From Methylomonas sp. AM2-LC (GTDB lineage: Bacteria; Pseudomonadota; Gammaproteobacteria; Methylococcales; Methylomonadaceae), in contig NZ_CP157005.1 in assembly GCF_039904985.1 (NCBI RefSeq), positions 1,550,001-1,614,000 on the forward strand: a DNA stretch of 64,000 nt. The letters are read 5' to 3'. Under the pieces are notes generated by a model. It saw only the letters and a list, made by a program, of their open reading frames with translations, did no database searches and was not told the DNA's origin. Positions 34,851 to 44,430 of this stretch are shown piece after piece; the stretch's first letter is position 1; each line of letters starts with the position of its first letter. The position numbers were made by a program, and so were the translations under genes.

Positions 34851-35891
34851 ATGATTAAATTAGGATATAAAATTTTATATAAGCTGATTGGTTCTCGTTT
34901 TACACCTACCAAGCACTTTGGGTGTTCACGAGTTTTGTGTGCAGAAGAAACTCAAACTGTTAAACCAGCAATTTTTGTCAGTAGTCATATTGAAAGAATT
35001 AAGGGTAGTAGTCAGTATGCCAAACTCGATTATGAAACAAGTTTGATCAGGAAAGAGATAATCACGCATCATCCTACCGTGATGTATGCACTGGGAGCAG
35101 CTAAAATTTATTCTGGAATGATTTTAGCTGAAAAAATGCAATATCTGAATCTGCATAACACACATGAAGATTCTGTCCCCTATCAAGATATGAACGAAGC
35201 AATTATCTCGCTTTCAGATTATGGCGCATTCTTTTTTGGTCATTGGTTGAGAGATGATCTTTCCTCTGCACTGATAGGTGACCTATCCCGACCTTTTATT
35301 ACGCTTTATAAACCCAAGTATCAGCATTTAGATGGTTATTCCAGTCTGACCGATTATCAGCAGATTTATGTGAGTCGTGCAAAAGTAAAAAACTTATGGC
35401 TTTTAACTGATTTTTCGCAAAACAGCTATAAGGTCGAGCGCTATCTGGCATTGCGTACTCGTATGCAACATAAACTCAATCCAGTAGATATAAAATATTC
35501 GGGTGTCTATCTTTGCAGAGGCAATACCGGTACGGTCAGAAATTTGATTAACGAAGACGAGGTTATAAACAAACTGGTGTCGATTGGGTTTGACGTGTTA
35601 AACCCAGAGCAAATGACAGTTGAGGCGTTATTCCAACGTTTATGGAATGCACCTCTGGTTGTTTCGGTGGAAGGGAGTGCTTTTAACCATGCACTCTATC
35701 CAATGGCGTTGAATGGAGCGTTGTTGGTTCTACAGCCGCCTTACCGGTTTTGTAATGTGCATAAAGGTATTGCGGAGGCCATTGGCAGGCGCTATGGTTT
35801 TTATGTTTGCCAGTCTTGTGAAAATAAAACTGATTTTATGGTTGATGATTTTGATACCTTGTATCGCTTAATTGATCAACTTTCGTTGTAA
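34851..35891 (+). CDS. Glycosyltransferase family 61 (DUF563) protein
   Basis: This 346-residue protein shows the GT61 C-terminal region: VYLCRGNTGTVRNLINEDEV, FDVLNPEQMTVEALFQRLWN and the signature VSVEGSAFNHALYPM (the family has a conserved G-x-x-x-x-N/H pattern here). The N-terminus is variable. It is one of three glycosyltransferases in this locus and probably works on the same surface glycan. The substrate is not known. A terminator-like hairpin follows. Confidence 0.8.
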   Translation: MIKLGYKILYKLIGSRFTPTKHFGCSRVLCAEETQTVKPAIFVSSHIERIKGSSQYAKLDYETSLIRKEIITHHPTVMYALGAAKIYSGMILAEKMQYLNLHNTHEDSVPYQDMNEAIISLSDYGAFFFGHWLRDDLSSALIGDLSRPFITLYKPKYQHLDGYSSLTDYQQIYVSRAKVKNLWLLTDFSQNSYKVERYLALRTRMQHKLNPVDIKYSGVYLCRGNTGTVRNLINEDEVINKLVSIGFDVLNPEQMTVEALFQRLWNAPLVVSVEGSAFNHALYPMALNGALLVLQPPYRFCNVHKGIAEAIGRRYGFYVCQSCENKTDFMVDDFDTLYRLIDQLSL

Positions 35892-35915
35892 ATTTTGGGC
35901 TGATTTAATGCTTCA

Positions 35916-35955
35916 GGGAGGCTCGAAAAATCTGGTTTTAGTATTCGAGCTTCCC
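35916..35955 (+). terminator. Terminator-like hairpin after the GT61 gene
   Basis: GGGAGGCTCGAA (35916-35927) and TTCGAGCTTCCC (35944-35955) pair with one mismatch around a 16-base loop, followed by TTTC. It is a plausible factor-independent terminator 24 bases after the GT61 stop. Confidence 0.65.
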
Positions 35956-36103
35956 TTTCATAACGCGTCTACTCTGTAGGTATACAAAGCTATATGGGTG
36001 TTTACAGTGATAAACTTGGAATTTTTCTTTCCGCTTATAGAATGGCTAAAGAATAAAAACGCCACCTGAGCCGTCGGCTAAAGGAGTCAATGATTGTCTG
36101 CTG

Positions 36104-36403
36104 TTAATTGCCTTTTATACTTTTGATGATAGCGGCAATCTCATACTTGCCATCAGCTAAGTCAGTAGTGCGAACGACTTCGATATAAGCCGTCATTGGC
36201 GGAGTTAGAGCTGATTTAGGCAAAATACTAACTTCCATTGCCAAACCTACCTCAAATAACTCTTCAGCAATGAATGAGAGGCCTGCGCCACTCAAGGTAG
36301 TGCAGCGGCCTGTTTTATTCATGGTGCTATCAGCGGGCTTATAAGTAATATCGCAATCAACATCCATACGAATAAAGTCGCGTTTCTCGTCAATATTTAA
36401 CAT
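36104..36403 (-). CDS. PilZ domain protein, degenerate second motif
   Basis: Start is the Met of MLNIDEKRDFIRMDVDCDI (36403, 99 residues), with ribosome site gggaga; a longer frame adds an unlikely hydrophobic N-terminus. PilZ domains bind cyclic-di-GMP through RxxxR (here RDFIR) and (D/N)xSxxG. The second motif is present as TLSGAG, with the acidic or amide residue replaced by Thr. Binding may therefore be weakened. It sits alone on the minus strand, near the glycan cluster. Confidence 0.8.
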   Translation of the reverse strand: MLNIDEKRDFIRMDVDCDITYKPADSTMNKTGRCTTLSGAGLSFIAEELFEVGLAMEVSILPKSALTPPMTAYIEVVRTTDLADGKYEIAAIIKSIKGN

Positions 36404-36928
36404 TAGATTCTCCCGGATAAAAACAACGAATATAGATAAAAGTAAATGCGATGAGTTTACTATAAAAAGCAAGTCAAAATACAATACATTACTTAAATTG
36501 GGAGAGAGGTTCAAAAAAATATGTTTAACAGATAAGTTGTTTTGATCTTAGTCGCTGGTTTGGTTTGATAAAGTCGATTTAGCCTCCACACCTGAAAAAA
36601 ACCTAGCAGCATAGGCATAGCGACTATTTTTGGTTAAACCTGATTTTTTGAAAATTAAACGCCAGAACATTAGCCGCTATTAATAAAATTAAAATTATGC
36701 AATTATTACGGTAATTTGAAGATTAAGCTTTAAACTCTAAGGTATGAAATGGCAAGTACTGACCGCAAATCGTCACACGTTATGCTCAGGGTTAGACTGA
36801 ATTATCCGCGAACATACTAAGCGTTGTATAGCGTAGTTACTTGTACAATTGGGAGGAGCTTAAGAACAGGTTGTCGTCATAATTTACAGAAAGCATCTGA
36901 ATCGATTTACATCAATGGATAAGCTAAC
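36404..36928. other. Gene-free stretch before the CBM-nuclease gene
   Basis: No convincing coding frame, strong repeat or terminator was found. It separates the minus-strand PilZ gene from the plus-strand nuclease gene, so divergent promoters are expected within it; I could not define them. Confidence 0.4.
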
Positions 36929-38401
36929 ATGGCAGAAATTATTCAACTGCTGACAGTTGAAAACACCACCAATCGTAAACGTCAGCCTACAGAACAGACA
37001 CTGGTATTTCATATCTTGATTGCTAGTCTGACTTATCATAAATGCGTTGAGGTGTGCTGGTGTGGAGAGGATGGTCGCTGGCAGACTTTAGCTGCCAAAT
37101 TTTTGCTAGGCTGCGGAGAAAAACAGGAATATTGGCAGGCTAAGCTCACGGTCCGAACGCTGAATGGCTCAGCATTACCCGGTAATATACAGTTTGCATT
37201 GCGCTTGCGCTGTCAGCAGCAAGAATATTGGGATAATAATCACGGTGTCAATTTTATCAGTGTTGCCAATAGCGGTATTAGGCTTGATAAACACAGGATT
37301 CTGCAAAATCTCAATTTTTCTACCCAGTTATTGGATAAGCAGCAATGGCTAAGGATTCAAGTGGCGGTACAAACCAGTTTTGCCGCTGAAAAGGTCAATG
37401 TACATTGGACAAACGATGGTTGGCAGCACGATCATCACACTGCCTGCCGCTTAAATAAGAGGCTTTCCAATGCAGAGACACAGATCTGGACTGCCCGAAT
37501 AAAGTTGGGTGCTACATTTCGTCTACATTATGCTATCAGCTGTAAACATCAGCAGCTTTTGGTTTGGGACAATAACAAAGGTAAAAATTATACTGTCAGT
37601 CATGCGCCGCTGACGGTATTAATTCTAAATCTGCATTGTTATCAGGAAGATCAGCAAGATCACAAATTTTCACAAATCGCCAAAGCCATTCAAGAGCAGA
37701 ATGTCGATGTAGTTTGTCTACAGGAAGTGGCCGAATTTTGGAATCAGGGGTATGGTGACTGGGCAACGAATGCTGCCAATATCATCAATCAGCGATTGCA
37801 ACAACCTTACCATCTTTATACGGATTGGTCTCATATAGGTTTTGATAAGTATCGTGAAGGCGTGGCTATATTATCGCGTTATCCGATGTTCAATCAGCAG
37901 TCGCGTTATGTATCAGAAAGCCATGACATCTATAACATACATTCTCGTAAAGTGGTGATGGCACAAATGACGGTGCCTTATATGGGCGATATGACTATTT
38001 TTTCCGCGCATTTAAGTTGGTGGGAAGACGGTTTTCAGCAACAATTTGAACGTCTGTGTAGCTGGGCCGACAGTTTAAATCAGCCTTTACGTAACACGAC
38101 TTTACTGTGTGGCGATTTTAATATCACGTTTGGCTCACAGGGTTATAGAGAGGTAGTCAATACTCAATCCTATCAAGATCAATATCTGGCTGCCAATGCC
38201 CAAGGATTGTTTGCACAAATTTATCGGGTTAATGATAGCCACTGGCAGCATCAATTTGCCGAAGATTATCGAATTGATTACATCTTTATGCATAAACACA
38301 GTGTCTGGCGAGTAAGTTCCGCTAAAGTATTGTTTACCGAGCAAGACTATGGTCGTGTCTCTGATCACTGTGGATACATCATGACTTTTGAACCGAAATA
38401 A
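36929..38401 (+). CDS. Two CBM21-like starch-binding modules fused to an endonuclease/exonuclease/phosphatase domain
   Basis: This 490-residue protein has no signal peptide. Residues 1-112 and about 118-225 are two carbohydrate-binding modules of the CBM21/CBM53 type. Each ends in the diagnostic WDNN-x-G-x-N-(Y/F) motif: EYWDNNHGVNFIS and LVWDNNKGKNYTVS. Residues about 229-490 form an EEP (Mg-dependent) hydrolase: LILNLHC, CLQEVAEF, SAHLSWW, CGDFNITFG, YRIDYIF and the final SDHCG, so all catalytic positions are present. The fusion implies a cytoplasmic nuclease or phosphatase targeted to glycogen-like polymer. It is followed 21 bases later by a phospholipase D-family gene. The substrate is unknown. 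Confidence 0.82.
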   Translation: MAEIIQLLTVENTTNRKRQPTEQTLVFHILIASLTYHKCVEVCWCGEDGRWQTLAAKFLLGCGEKQEYWQAKLTVRTLNGSALPGNIQFALRLRCQQQEYWDNNHGVNFISVANSGIRLDKHRILQNLNFSTQLLDKQQWLRIQVAVQTSFAAEKVNVHWTNDGWQHDHHTACRLNKRLSNAETQIWTARIKLGATFRLHYAISCKHQQLLVWDNNKGKNYTVSHAPLTVLILNLHCYQEDQQDHKFSQIAKAIQEQNVDVVCLQEVAEFWNQGYGDWATNAANIINQRLQQPYHLYTDWSHIGFDKYREGVAILSRYPMFNQQSRYVSESHDIYNIHSRKVVMAQMTVPYMGDMTIFSAHLSWWEDGFQQQFERLCSWADSLNQPLRNTTLLCGDFNITFGSQGYREVVNTQSYQDQYLAANAQGLFAQIYRVNDSHWQHQFAEDYRIDYIFMHKHSVWRVSSAKVLFTEQDYGRVSDHCGYIMTFEPK

Positions 38402-38422
38402 CAGTTATATAGACCACGACCT

Positions 38423-40015
38423 ATGCAAATTGCTGAACATTACGCTAAACCGGTTTCTGCCAAACTGGGCGGGTACTTTACTCGCCGCAACGATTTTAAT
38501 GAGATTTTTCATTTGCGCTGGGGACGGATAGAGTTTGAAATATTTCATGGCGTTTCTGCTAACTTGAAAGTTGTTCTCAAAGTCTACCGCGCCAACATTT
38601 GTGAAACCTATATTGTCGATACCGATGCCTATGATATTCATTGGGATCGGCATAAACGTAGTACTCGCGATTTCTTTGTTCTGCCCGATTCCACACATTT
38701 TGGTAGGATAAATTGCATAAAATTTGCCTTTATTGTGCATTTGGGCGAACACTCTATAGCCTCTCATCAAGAATATATTGCGCTGGACTGGCAGCAATTA
38801 CAAAATATTAACCAGCCGCAACATAATATTACAGCAGAACATGCCACGCCTAATTACTATCGTAGTTACGAGCTTAATAGTGGTGAGTTACAAGACGATG
38901 TTAACTGGTATAACCATCACTTTGACGATTTGCATTTGATCCCCAAGTTTACTAAAGGCCAGCAGTATCATCCGTATCATCCGAAACGCTTCATACATGA
39001 TCATATTGATAAAACCATTCGCAGCAAACATGAACATCCAGAACGGCTCTGTACGATAAAAGTCAGTGTAGATTGCATAGATGATCATGATTTTATCAAT
39101 CATTTGTTGCATGCTAGTCAGCAAAAAGTATTAATACAATGTATTGTCGACTGGCGAAAAATGACGTTAACTAATAGTCACACCTATGCAAACTTGAAGC
39201 GTGCTGGTATTGAATTAATAGGGGTTTTTTGTACGCCTAAACATCATTTGATAGAAGTTGAGCCGGATATGCATACCAAATTCATTATATTTAATGATGA
39301 AGACTGTCTATTAGGGTCTTTCAATATTACCTTTGATCGTTGGTGGGCTAATTGGGAATCGGGCATGAGCTTTCATTCCAAAGGTGTGTGCCGCTTATTG
39401 GATAATATTTTCCAAAGTCAGCGCGGTGGTGTTATTCAGAAATACGGTATAGATCCGCTCAGTCCGTTTAATCTGTTGTATACCTTTGGTAGGCATACCA
39501 TGGCAAATGGTAAGGTATATAGACCCCAGCATGCCATTCTGGCCGAAATTCATCGTGCCCGCCATAGCATTAAAATCTGTCTATTTTTAATTGGCGAATT
39601 GGTGAGCGATCATCACGACAGCGTCATCACGGCCTTGATACAAGCAAAACAGCGGGGTGTTTTTGTACAAATACTGTTTAACGGTCATCTGGCCAGGCAA
39701 GGTCGTATTGGCGTAGAGCGTAGTATGCAGGAAGAATTGGCAAGGCCTTTACTGCCCGCCATTCAACGTTTGAAAGATGCCGGTATCAGTGTTGGTTTGA
39801 TTTACGGACAAGATGATTTGCCAGTACCGTATTCACCGATACATTCCAAATACTGTGTGATTGATGATTATATTGTTATAGAAGGCAGTTTTAACTGGTA
39901 TAACACTTCCGTGTTCTCGCATGACTTAATTGTGGTGGCTGCAAATCACGAGGTCGCAAAACCTTATTTATATGAGTTTGAGCAGATTCAGCGATTGTTT
40001 AGAGTTTATTATTAA
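38423..40015 (+). CDS. Phospholipase D-family protein with two HKD motifs
   Basis: This 530-residue protein has two HKD signatures: HTKFIIFNDEDCLLGSFN (about residue 285) and HSKYCVIDDYIVIEGSFNW (about residue 475), making a complete bilobed PLD active site. The first 140 residues form a separate, uncharacterised domain that shows no WDNN motif. A weak third-party domain region lies between about 140 and 190. No signal peptide. PLD proteins include nucleases, phospholipases and cardiolipin synthases; with no membrane segment here, nuclease or phosphodiesterase activity is as likely as lipid chemistry. It is co-directional with the CBM-nuclease gene. Confidence 0.85.
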   Translation: MQIAEHYAKPVSAKLGGYFTRRNDFNEIFHLRWGRIEFEIFHGVSANLKVVLKVYRANICETYIVDTDAYDIHWDRHKRSTRDFFVLPDSTHFGRINCIKFAFIVHLGEHSIASHQEYIALDWQQLQNINQPQHNITAEHATPNYYRSYELNSGELQDDVNWYNHHFDDLHLIPKFTKGQQYHPYHPKRFIHDHIDKTIRSKHEHPERLCTIKVSVDCIDDHDFINHLLHASQQKVLIQCIVDWRKMTLTNSHTYANLKRAGIELIGVFCTPKHHLIEVEPDMHTKFIIFNDEDCLLGSFNITFDRWWANWESGMSFHSKGVCRLLDNIFQSQRGGVIQKYGIDPLSPFNLLYTFGRHTMANGKVYRPQHAILAEIHRARHSIKICLFLIGELVSDHHDSVITALIQAKQRGVFVQILFNGHLARQGRIGVERSMQEELARPLLPAIQRLKDAGISVGLIYGQDDLPVPYSPIHSKYCVIDDYIVIEGSFNWYNTSVFSHDLIVVAANHEVAKPYLYEFEQIQRLFRVYY

Positions 40016-40221
40016 TTCGGATACGCAATTTTAAATTTGTAGCCTGATTAACTTAATAAGGGGGGATACGCAACCAGTCAGGATTAACCTTGCTATTACA
40101 ATCACAAATTAAAATGTATAAATCGAGTTTTATCATAAAATTTGGTTTAATCGGCAAGTACTTTTGCAAAAAAACGCAATAAGATATTAGTTTTAGGGCT
40201 AGGCGGACACCTGTTAGGTCA

Positions 40222-40452
40222 TTAAATGCGCATCATGGACGTCAAACCAGCCAGTACTGTATCTTTGGGTACTGCCTCTCCCAGTAAATACTGCATCAGC
40301 TCAGTATCTTCCAGCTCCAATAAGCGCAAAAACCCTTGCTGGGTGTCTGCATTGGCTTGAGGGAAATGGTTTTCCAGATAATTCAGCAGTAGAATGTCCA
40401 GTTCTAAAGTACCGCGCCGGCATCGCCAGCGCAGTTTGTTTAGTTCGTTCAT
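40222..40452 (-). CDS. sdhE: SdhE, succinate dehydrogenase FAD assembly factor
   Basis: This 76-residue protein helps attach FAD covalently to SdhA. The conserved RGxxE is visible in [12 protein letters not shown], with the surrounding LRWRCRRG. It overlaps sdhB by four bases at the end of the operon, the usual place in many gammaproteobacteria. Length is typical. Confidence 0.9.
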   Translation of the reverse strand: MNELNKLRWRCRRGTLELDILLLNYLENHFPQANADTQQGFLRLLELEDTELMQYLLGEAVPKDTVLAGLTSMMRI

Positions 40453-41228
40453 TCGCTCGGACGATTGACCAACATTTTTTTAATTTCCGCAATGGCTTTG
40501 GCTGGATTCAATCCTTTTGGACAGGTATCGGTACAGTTCATAATGGTATGACAACGATATAACTTAAAGGAATCGTCGAGTTGTTCCAGGCGTTCGCTGT
40601 CACTTTCGTCGCGGCTGTCTGCCAACCAGCGATAAGCTTGCAGCAACACCGCGGGACCCAGATATTTATCGCTGTTCCACCAATAACTCGGACAACTGGT
40701 TGAGCAGCATGCGCACAGCACGCATTCATAAAGACCATCCAGTTTGCCACGCTCCTCTATACTTTGCAGACGCTCGGTAGCAGGGGCGGGTGTATCGTTA
40801 GTTAACCAGGGTTTAATGCTGGCATACTGCTCAAAAAAGTGAGTCATGTCGGCGACTAAATCCTTGACCACGGCCATATGTGGTAACGGGAAAATCTTGA
40901 TAGTGCCAGTATAGTCACTGATAGCTTGAGTACATGCCAGTGTGTTTTTGCCATTGATGTTCATCGCACAGGAGCCACACACCCCCTCTCGACAGGAGCG
41001 ACGAAAGGCCAAACTACTGTCAATTTCATTCTTGATTTTCAGTATGGCGTCCAGCAACATGGGGCCGCAGTGGTCCATATCAATTTCGTAGCTGTCTATG
41101 CGCGGATTTTCACCTGTGTCTGGGTCCCAACGATATATCTGAAATAAACGAATATTAGTCGCACCCGGAGCAGGATAGGTTTTTCCGGTTTTGACCACCG
41201 AATTTTGCGGTAATGTAAATTCAACCAT
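40449..41228 (-). CDS. sdhB: Succinate dehydrogenase iron-sulfur subunit
   Basis: This 259-residue subunit carries three clusters: a 2Fe-2S in [21 protein letters not shown], a 4Fe-4S in [16 protein letters not shown], and a 3Fe-4S in [17 protein letters not shown]. (The first motif is 21 residues; its key cysteines are the first, sixth, ninth and last.) It passes electrons from SdhA to ubiquinone. It overlaps sdhA by one base and sdhE by four. Confidence 0.96.
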   Translation of the reverse strand: MVEFTLPQNSVVKTGKTYPAPGATNIRLFQIYRWDPDTGENPRIDSYEIDMDHCGPMLLDAILKIKNEIDSSLAFRRSCREGVCGSCAMNINGKNTLACTQAISDYTGTIKIFPLPHMAVVKDLVADMTHFFEQYASIKPWLTNDTPAPATERLQSIEERGKLDGLYECVLCACCSTSCPSYWWNSDKYLGPAVLLQAYRWLADSRDESDSERLEQLDDSFKLYRCHTIMNCTDTCPKGLNPAKAIAEIKKMLVNRPSE

Positions 41229-43012
41229 TAATAAACCCTCTCTTTAAGCGCAACCACCTCTACCTCATCGGTGAGGGTGTATAAATGTACAGGTCGGTAG
41301 TCGATACTGACTTGATTGTCTTGCCGCCAGGTGAGTGTGTGTTTTAACCAATTGCTATCATCACGTTGTGGGTAATCTTCGCGGGCATGTGCGCCTCGGC
41401 TTTCCTGACGATTTCCAGCGGCATTGATGGTCACCTGTGCCTGTCCTAGTAGATTATCCAGTTCCAGTGTTTCTACTAGATCTGTATTCCAGATCAGTGA
41501 TTTGTCACTTACATTAACATCGGTAAACGATGCAGCAACTTCTGCCATGCGGCTAATGCCTTCCTGTAAAGTGGTTTCAGTTCTGAATACTGCAGCTTTG
41601 GATTGCATAGTGGTTTGCATATCCAGTCGGATTTCAGCCGTTTTCAAGTTGCCGTTAGCGTGACGGATTTTATCGAAGCGGCTCAGGGCTTGGTCGCATG
41701 CATCCGCTGCCAGTGTTTTGTGCGGTTGTCCGGGTTTTATCAGTTCTGTGCAGCGGATAGCTGCCGCGCGTCCAAATACCACCAGATCAAGCAGTGAATT
41801 TGAACCTAAACGGTTAGCGCCATGCACGGAAACACAGGCAGTTTCGCCGATAGCCATCAGGCCCGGTACCACGTAGTCTGGGTTGCCGTCTTTTAAGGTA
41901 ACGACTTCCGCCTTATAATTGGTTGGAATTCCACCCATGTTGTAATGCACGGTGGGTAGTACCGGTATGGGTTGTTTAGTGACATCAACGCCCGCAAAAA
42001 TTCGAGCGGTTTCGGAAATGCCGGGTAAGCGTTCGTGTAACACCGCAGGATCCAAATGCTCTAGATGCAAATGTACAAAATCCTTTTTGGGGCCTATGCC
42101 ACGTCCCTGATTAATTTCAACGGTAATGGCGCGACTAACCACATCGCGTGAAGCCAAGTCTTTGGCATTCGGCGCATAACGAGGCATAAAGCGTTCGCCT
42201 TCTGAGTTGGTTAAATAGCCACCTTCGCCACGCGCACCTTCGCTCATTAAACACCCAGCACCATAAATGCCGGTGGGATGAAACTGCACAAATTCCATAT
42301 CCTGTAGAGGTAATCCGGCTCTTAATATCATACCGTTGCCGTCACCCGTCACTGTATGTGCCGAGGTGCAGGAGAAATAAGTGCGGCCATAACCGCCAGT
42401 TGCCAATACGGTTTGATGACCACGAAACAGATGTATGCTGCCATCGTCCAGGCACCAAGCTAATACGCCAAGGCACACGCCGTCTTGCATTATCAGATCT
42501 AACGCAATATATTCAACAAAAAACTCGGCCTTATGTTTTAAAGCTTGTTGATACAAAGTGTGCAATATGGCATGCCCGGTTACATCTGCTGCTGCACAGG
42601 TACGTTGCGCTTGGCCTTTACCGTAATGTGTAGACATGCCGCCAAATGCACGTTGGTAGATTTTGCCTTCTGGGGTGCGCGAAAAAGGTACGCCGTAATG
42701 TTCCAGTTCAATAATGGCGGGAATGGCTTCCCTGCACATATATTCGATGGCATCTTGATCGCCCAGCCAGTCCGAACCTTTGACGGTATCGTACATATGA
42801 AAACGCCAATCGTCTTCTCCCATATTTCCCAAGGCAGCGCTGATGCCTCCTTGTGCTGCAACAGTGTGACTGCGGGTGGGAAATACTTTGGTGATACAGG
42901 CGGTTTTTAGGCCTTTTTCAACCATACCAAACGTTGCCCGCAAGCCAGCGCCGCCAGCGCCAACCACAACCACATCGTGCTGGTGTTCTATGATGTTATA
43001 TGCCTGGCTCAT
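41228..43012 (-). CDS. sdhA: Succinate dehydrogenase flavoprotein subunit
   Basis: This 594-residue catalytic subunit binds FAD through [15 protein letters not shown] and covalently at the His of [17 protein letters not shown]. Active-site regions include [20 protein letters not shown] and the catalytic Arg region. It ends in [17 protein letters not shown] and the usual C-terminal [15 protein letters not shown] region. It oxidises succinate to fumarate in the tricarboxylic acid cycle. It sits between sdhD and sdhB with two-base and one-base junctions. Confidence 0.97.
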   Translation of the reverse strand: MSQAYNIIEHQHDVVVVGAGGAGLRATFGMVEKGLKTACITKVFPTRSHTVAAQGGISAALGNMGEDDWRFHMYDTVKGSDWLGDQDAIEYMCREAIPAIIELEHYGVPFSRTPEGKIYQRAFGGMSTHYGKGQAQRTCAAADVTGHAILHTLYQQALKHKAEFFVEYIALDLIMQDGVCLGVLAWCLDDGSIHLFRGHQTVLATGGYGRTYFSCTSAHTVTGDGNGMILRAGLPLQDMEFVQFHPTGIYGAGCLMSEGARGEGGYLTNSEGERFMPRYAPNAKDLASRDVVSRAITVEINQGRGIGPKKDFVHLHLEHLDPAVLHERLPGISETARIFAGVDVTKQPIPVLPTVHYNMGGIPTNYKAEVVTLKDGNPDYVVPGLMAIGETACVSVHGANRLGSNSLLDLVVFGRAAAIRCTELIKPGQPHKTLAADACDQALSRFDKIRHANGNLKTAEIRLDMQTTMQSKAAVFRTETTLQEGISRMAEVAASFTDVNVSDKSLIWNTDLVETLELDNLLGQAQVTINAAGNRQESRGAHAREDYPQRDDSNWLKHTLTWRQDNQVSIDYRPVHLYTLTDEVEVVALKERVY

Positions 43013-43014
43013 GT

Positions 43015-43392
43015 TTACCTTGAGAAAATAAGAATGATGGAGATCAAAGCGACTATACCAATTGACAGAAAAGCCAGATTGCTTGCTCTAATTGCAGTGT
43101 GTCGGCAGGTCAGGCTAGAGATATAATCCTCCAGAACCACTTGCACACCAAGTGCGGCGTGATAGATGACTGCCACAGTCCAGGCCAAAATGGCAAAGGT
43201 ATTTAGCGGTGCAGCCAACCAATCTAAAGTTTCTGCATAAGGGGCGTGTAATGCCTTGTTCAGTAGAAGTAAAAGCCAGATACTAAGCGGAACCAGAGCG
43301 ACGGCTGTCAAACGCTGGTAACGCCAATGTGCAACGGCAGATTTTACGGTGAGTATCTCGGCCGCTTTTTCGCCTATCTCGTTAAAACTCAT
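43015..43392 (-). CDS. sdhD: Succinate dehydrogenase membrane anchor subunit
   Basis: This 125-residue protein has three membrane helices (about 30-50, 62-85 and 100-122). A haem-ligand His is in [15 protein letters not shown]. It anchors SdhAB and forms the ubiquinone site with SdhC. It is two bases before sdhA and nine bases after sdhC. Confidence 0.88.
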   Translation of the reverse strand: MSFNEIGEKAAEILTVKSAVAHWRYQRLTAVALVPLSIWLLLLLNKALHAPYAETLDWLAAPLNTFAILAWTVAVIYHAALGVQVVLEDYISSLTCRHTAIRASNLAFLSIGIVALISIILIFSR

Positions 43393-43401
43393 ACATCCGC
43401 C

Positions 43402-43776
43402 TTATAAAATAATGAAAGTCAGCACAAATAAAACAACGGAGGCAATAAGCTCATAAATCGCAAAGCGGTTCAGGGTTTTACGCTCAAAAGTTTCGCCCAC
43501 ATCCCAGAGTAAGTGTCGGACGCCATGACATAGATGAAAAAATAAAGCGTAAATAAAACCCCAATAAATCAATTGACAAAACCAGAAGGACATAAGGCTT
43601 TGCATGGCCATATAGGTTTGTTCGCCACTGGCGATGCAAATCAGTATGGTAACGAACCCGATGAGTCCTAGAGATAAAAAAATGCCGGTAATACGATGGG
43701 TAATAGAGATCAAGCCAGTAATAGGCAGGCGGTAGACTTGTAAATGCGGTGAAAGCGGTCGGTTTTTGCTAGTCAT
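43402..43776 (-). CDS. sdhC: Succinate dehydrogenase cytochrome b556 subunit
   Basis: This 124-residue protein has three membrane helices. The family start RPLSPHLQVYRLPITGLISI and SITHRITGIFLSLG, and the haem-ligand His in FHLCHGVRHLLWD, are clear. It begins the membrane part of complex II. sdhC is the second gene of the apparent operon, after the DUF1674-type gene. Confidence 0.93.
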   Translation of the reverse strand: MTSKNRPLSPHLQVYRLPITGLISITHRITGIFLSLGLIGFVTILICIASGEQTYMAMQSLMSFWFCQLIYWGFIYALFFHLCHGVRHLLWDVGETFERKTLNRFAIYELIASVVLFVLTFIIL

Positions 43777-43873
43777 AGTCTATATTTAATTCCTTAGTTC
43801 CGTTATTCCGCTCTGGATAAGGCTGTTTGCGCCTGATCACAGAATTAATGTCAAGGGTTGGCGCACAGTCTAT

Positions 43874-44065
43874 TTAAAAATCCACACAACGGCCTTTACG
43901 TTCCCAGTCGCCGTAACGGGTTGGTTCCAGGCCTTTGGGGCCATTCACTTCCTGTATTAGCATTATAGACTTTGTTGTTGAAAATTGCTCCTGAATCCTA
44001 AGGTTTTTTGCAGTTTCAGTGTTATTTGTGATAGTGAGTTCTTCAGGTTTTCGAGTGTCTGTCAT
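43874..44065 (-). CDS. DUF1674/SDHAF4-like succinate dehydrogenase assembly protein
   Basis: This short protein (63 residues from the ATG at 44065) has the DUF1674 C-terminal signature: GPKGLEPTRYGDWERKGRCV followed by DF. The N-terminus is low complexity. The eukaryotic and alphaproteobacterial member SDHAF4 protects free SdhA before assembly. It precedes sdhC by 97 bases on the same strand, so it belongs to the sdh region. Upstream the frame can begin at a TTG (44083), but the ATG fits the family length better. The assignment rests on the motif and position. Confidence 0.85.
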   Translation of the reverse strand: MTDTRKPEELTITNNTETAKNLRIQEQFSTTKSIMLIQEVNGPKGLEPTRYGDWERKGRCVDF

Positions 44066-44430
44066 AGTTATGTTCTGTAACAAAAACGTTAACCAACATC
44101 AGGGCGGGGGATATCGGAAAAAAGGGTTAATTAAGTCAATTCTGTGTCGTGCTTTTAAACGCCGCATTAACAATAAGACACTGTACAATATTAGCTTATA
44201 ATTCGGATACTTGTATGATAATTTGGCTGGTTTTTCAAATTAAGCTTCCTCAGCTTGGCGGGTAAGTATTACTTTGCTTTAATATCCTTGATAGACAGCG
44301 ACAATAAAATTTACAGACATAAAACAAAGCACATTAAAGTTTGTGTCTTTATTCAATTCTGGATTGCCATTCAGCTACATCGTTTTGATAAGTAAAATTT
44401 TAATCGTGGTTTGTCTCTAAAATGGGGAAG
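44066..44430. other. Gene-free stretch between sdh and the hypF remnant
   Basis: AT-rich sequence with no convincing frame. It probably contains the sdh promoter, which I could not define. Confidence 0.35.

Noticed and set aside
43874..44083. Longer start of the DUF1674-type gene at TTG 44083
   Set aside because: The ATG at 44065 fits the family length better and no ribosome site supports the TTG.
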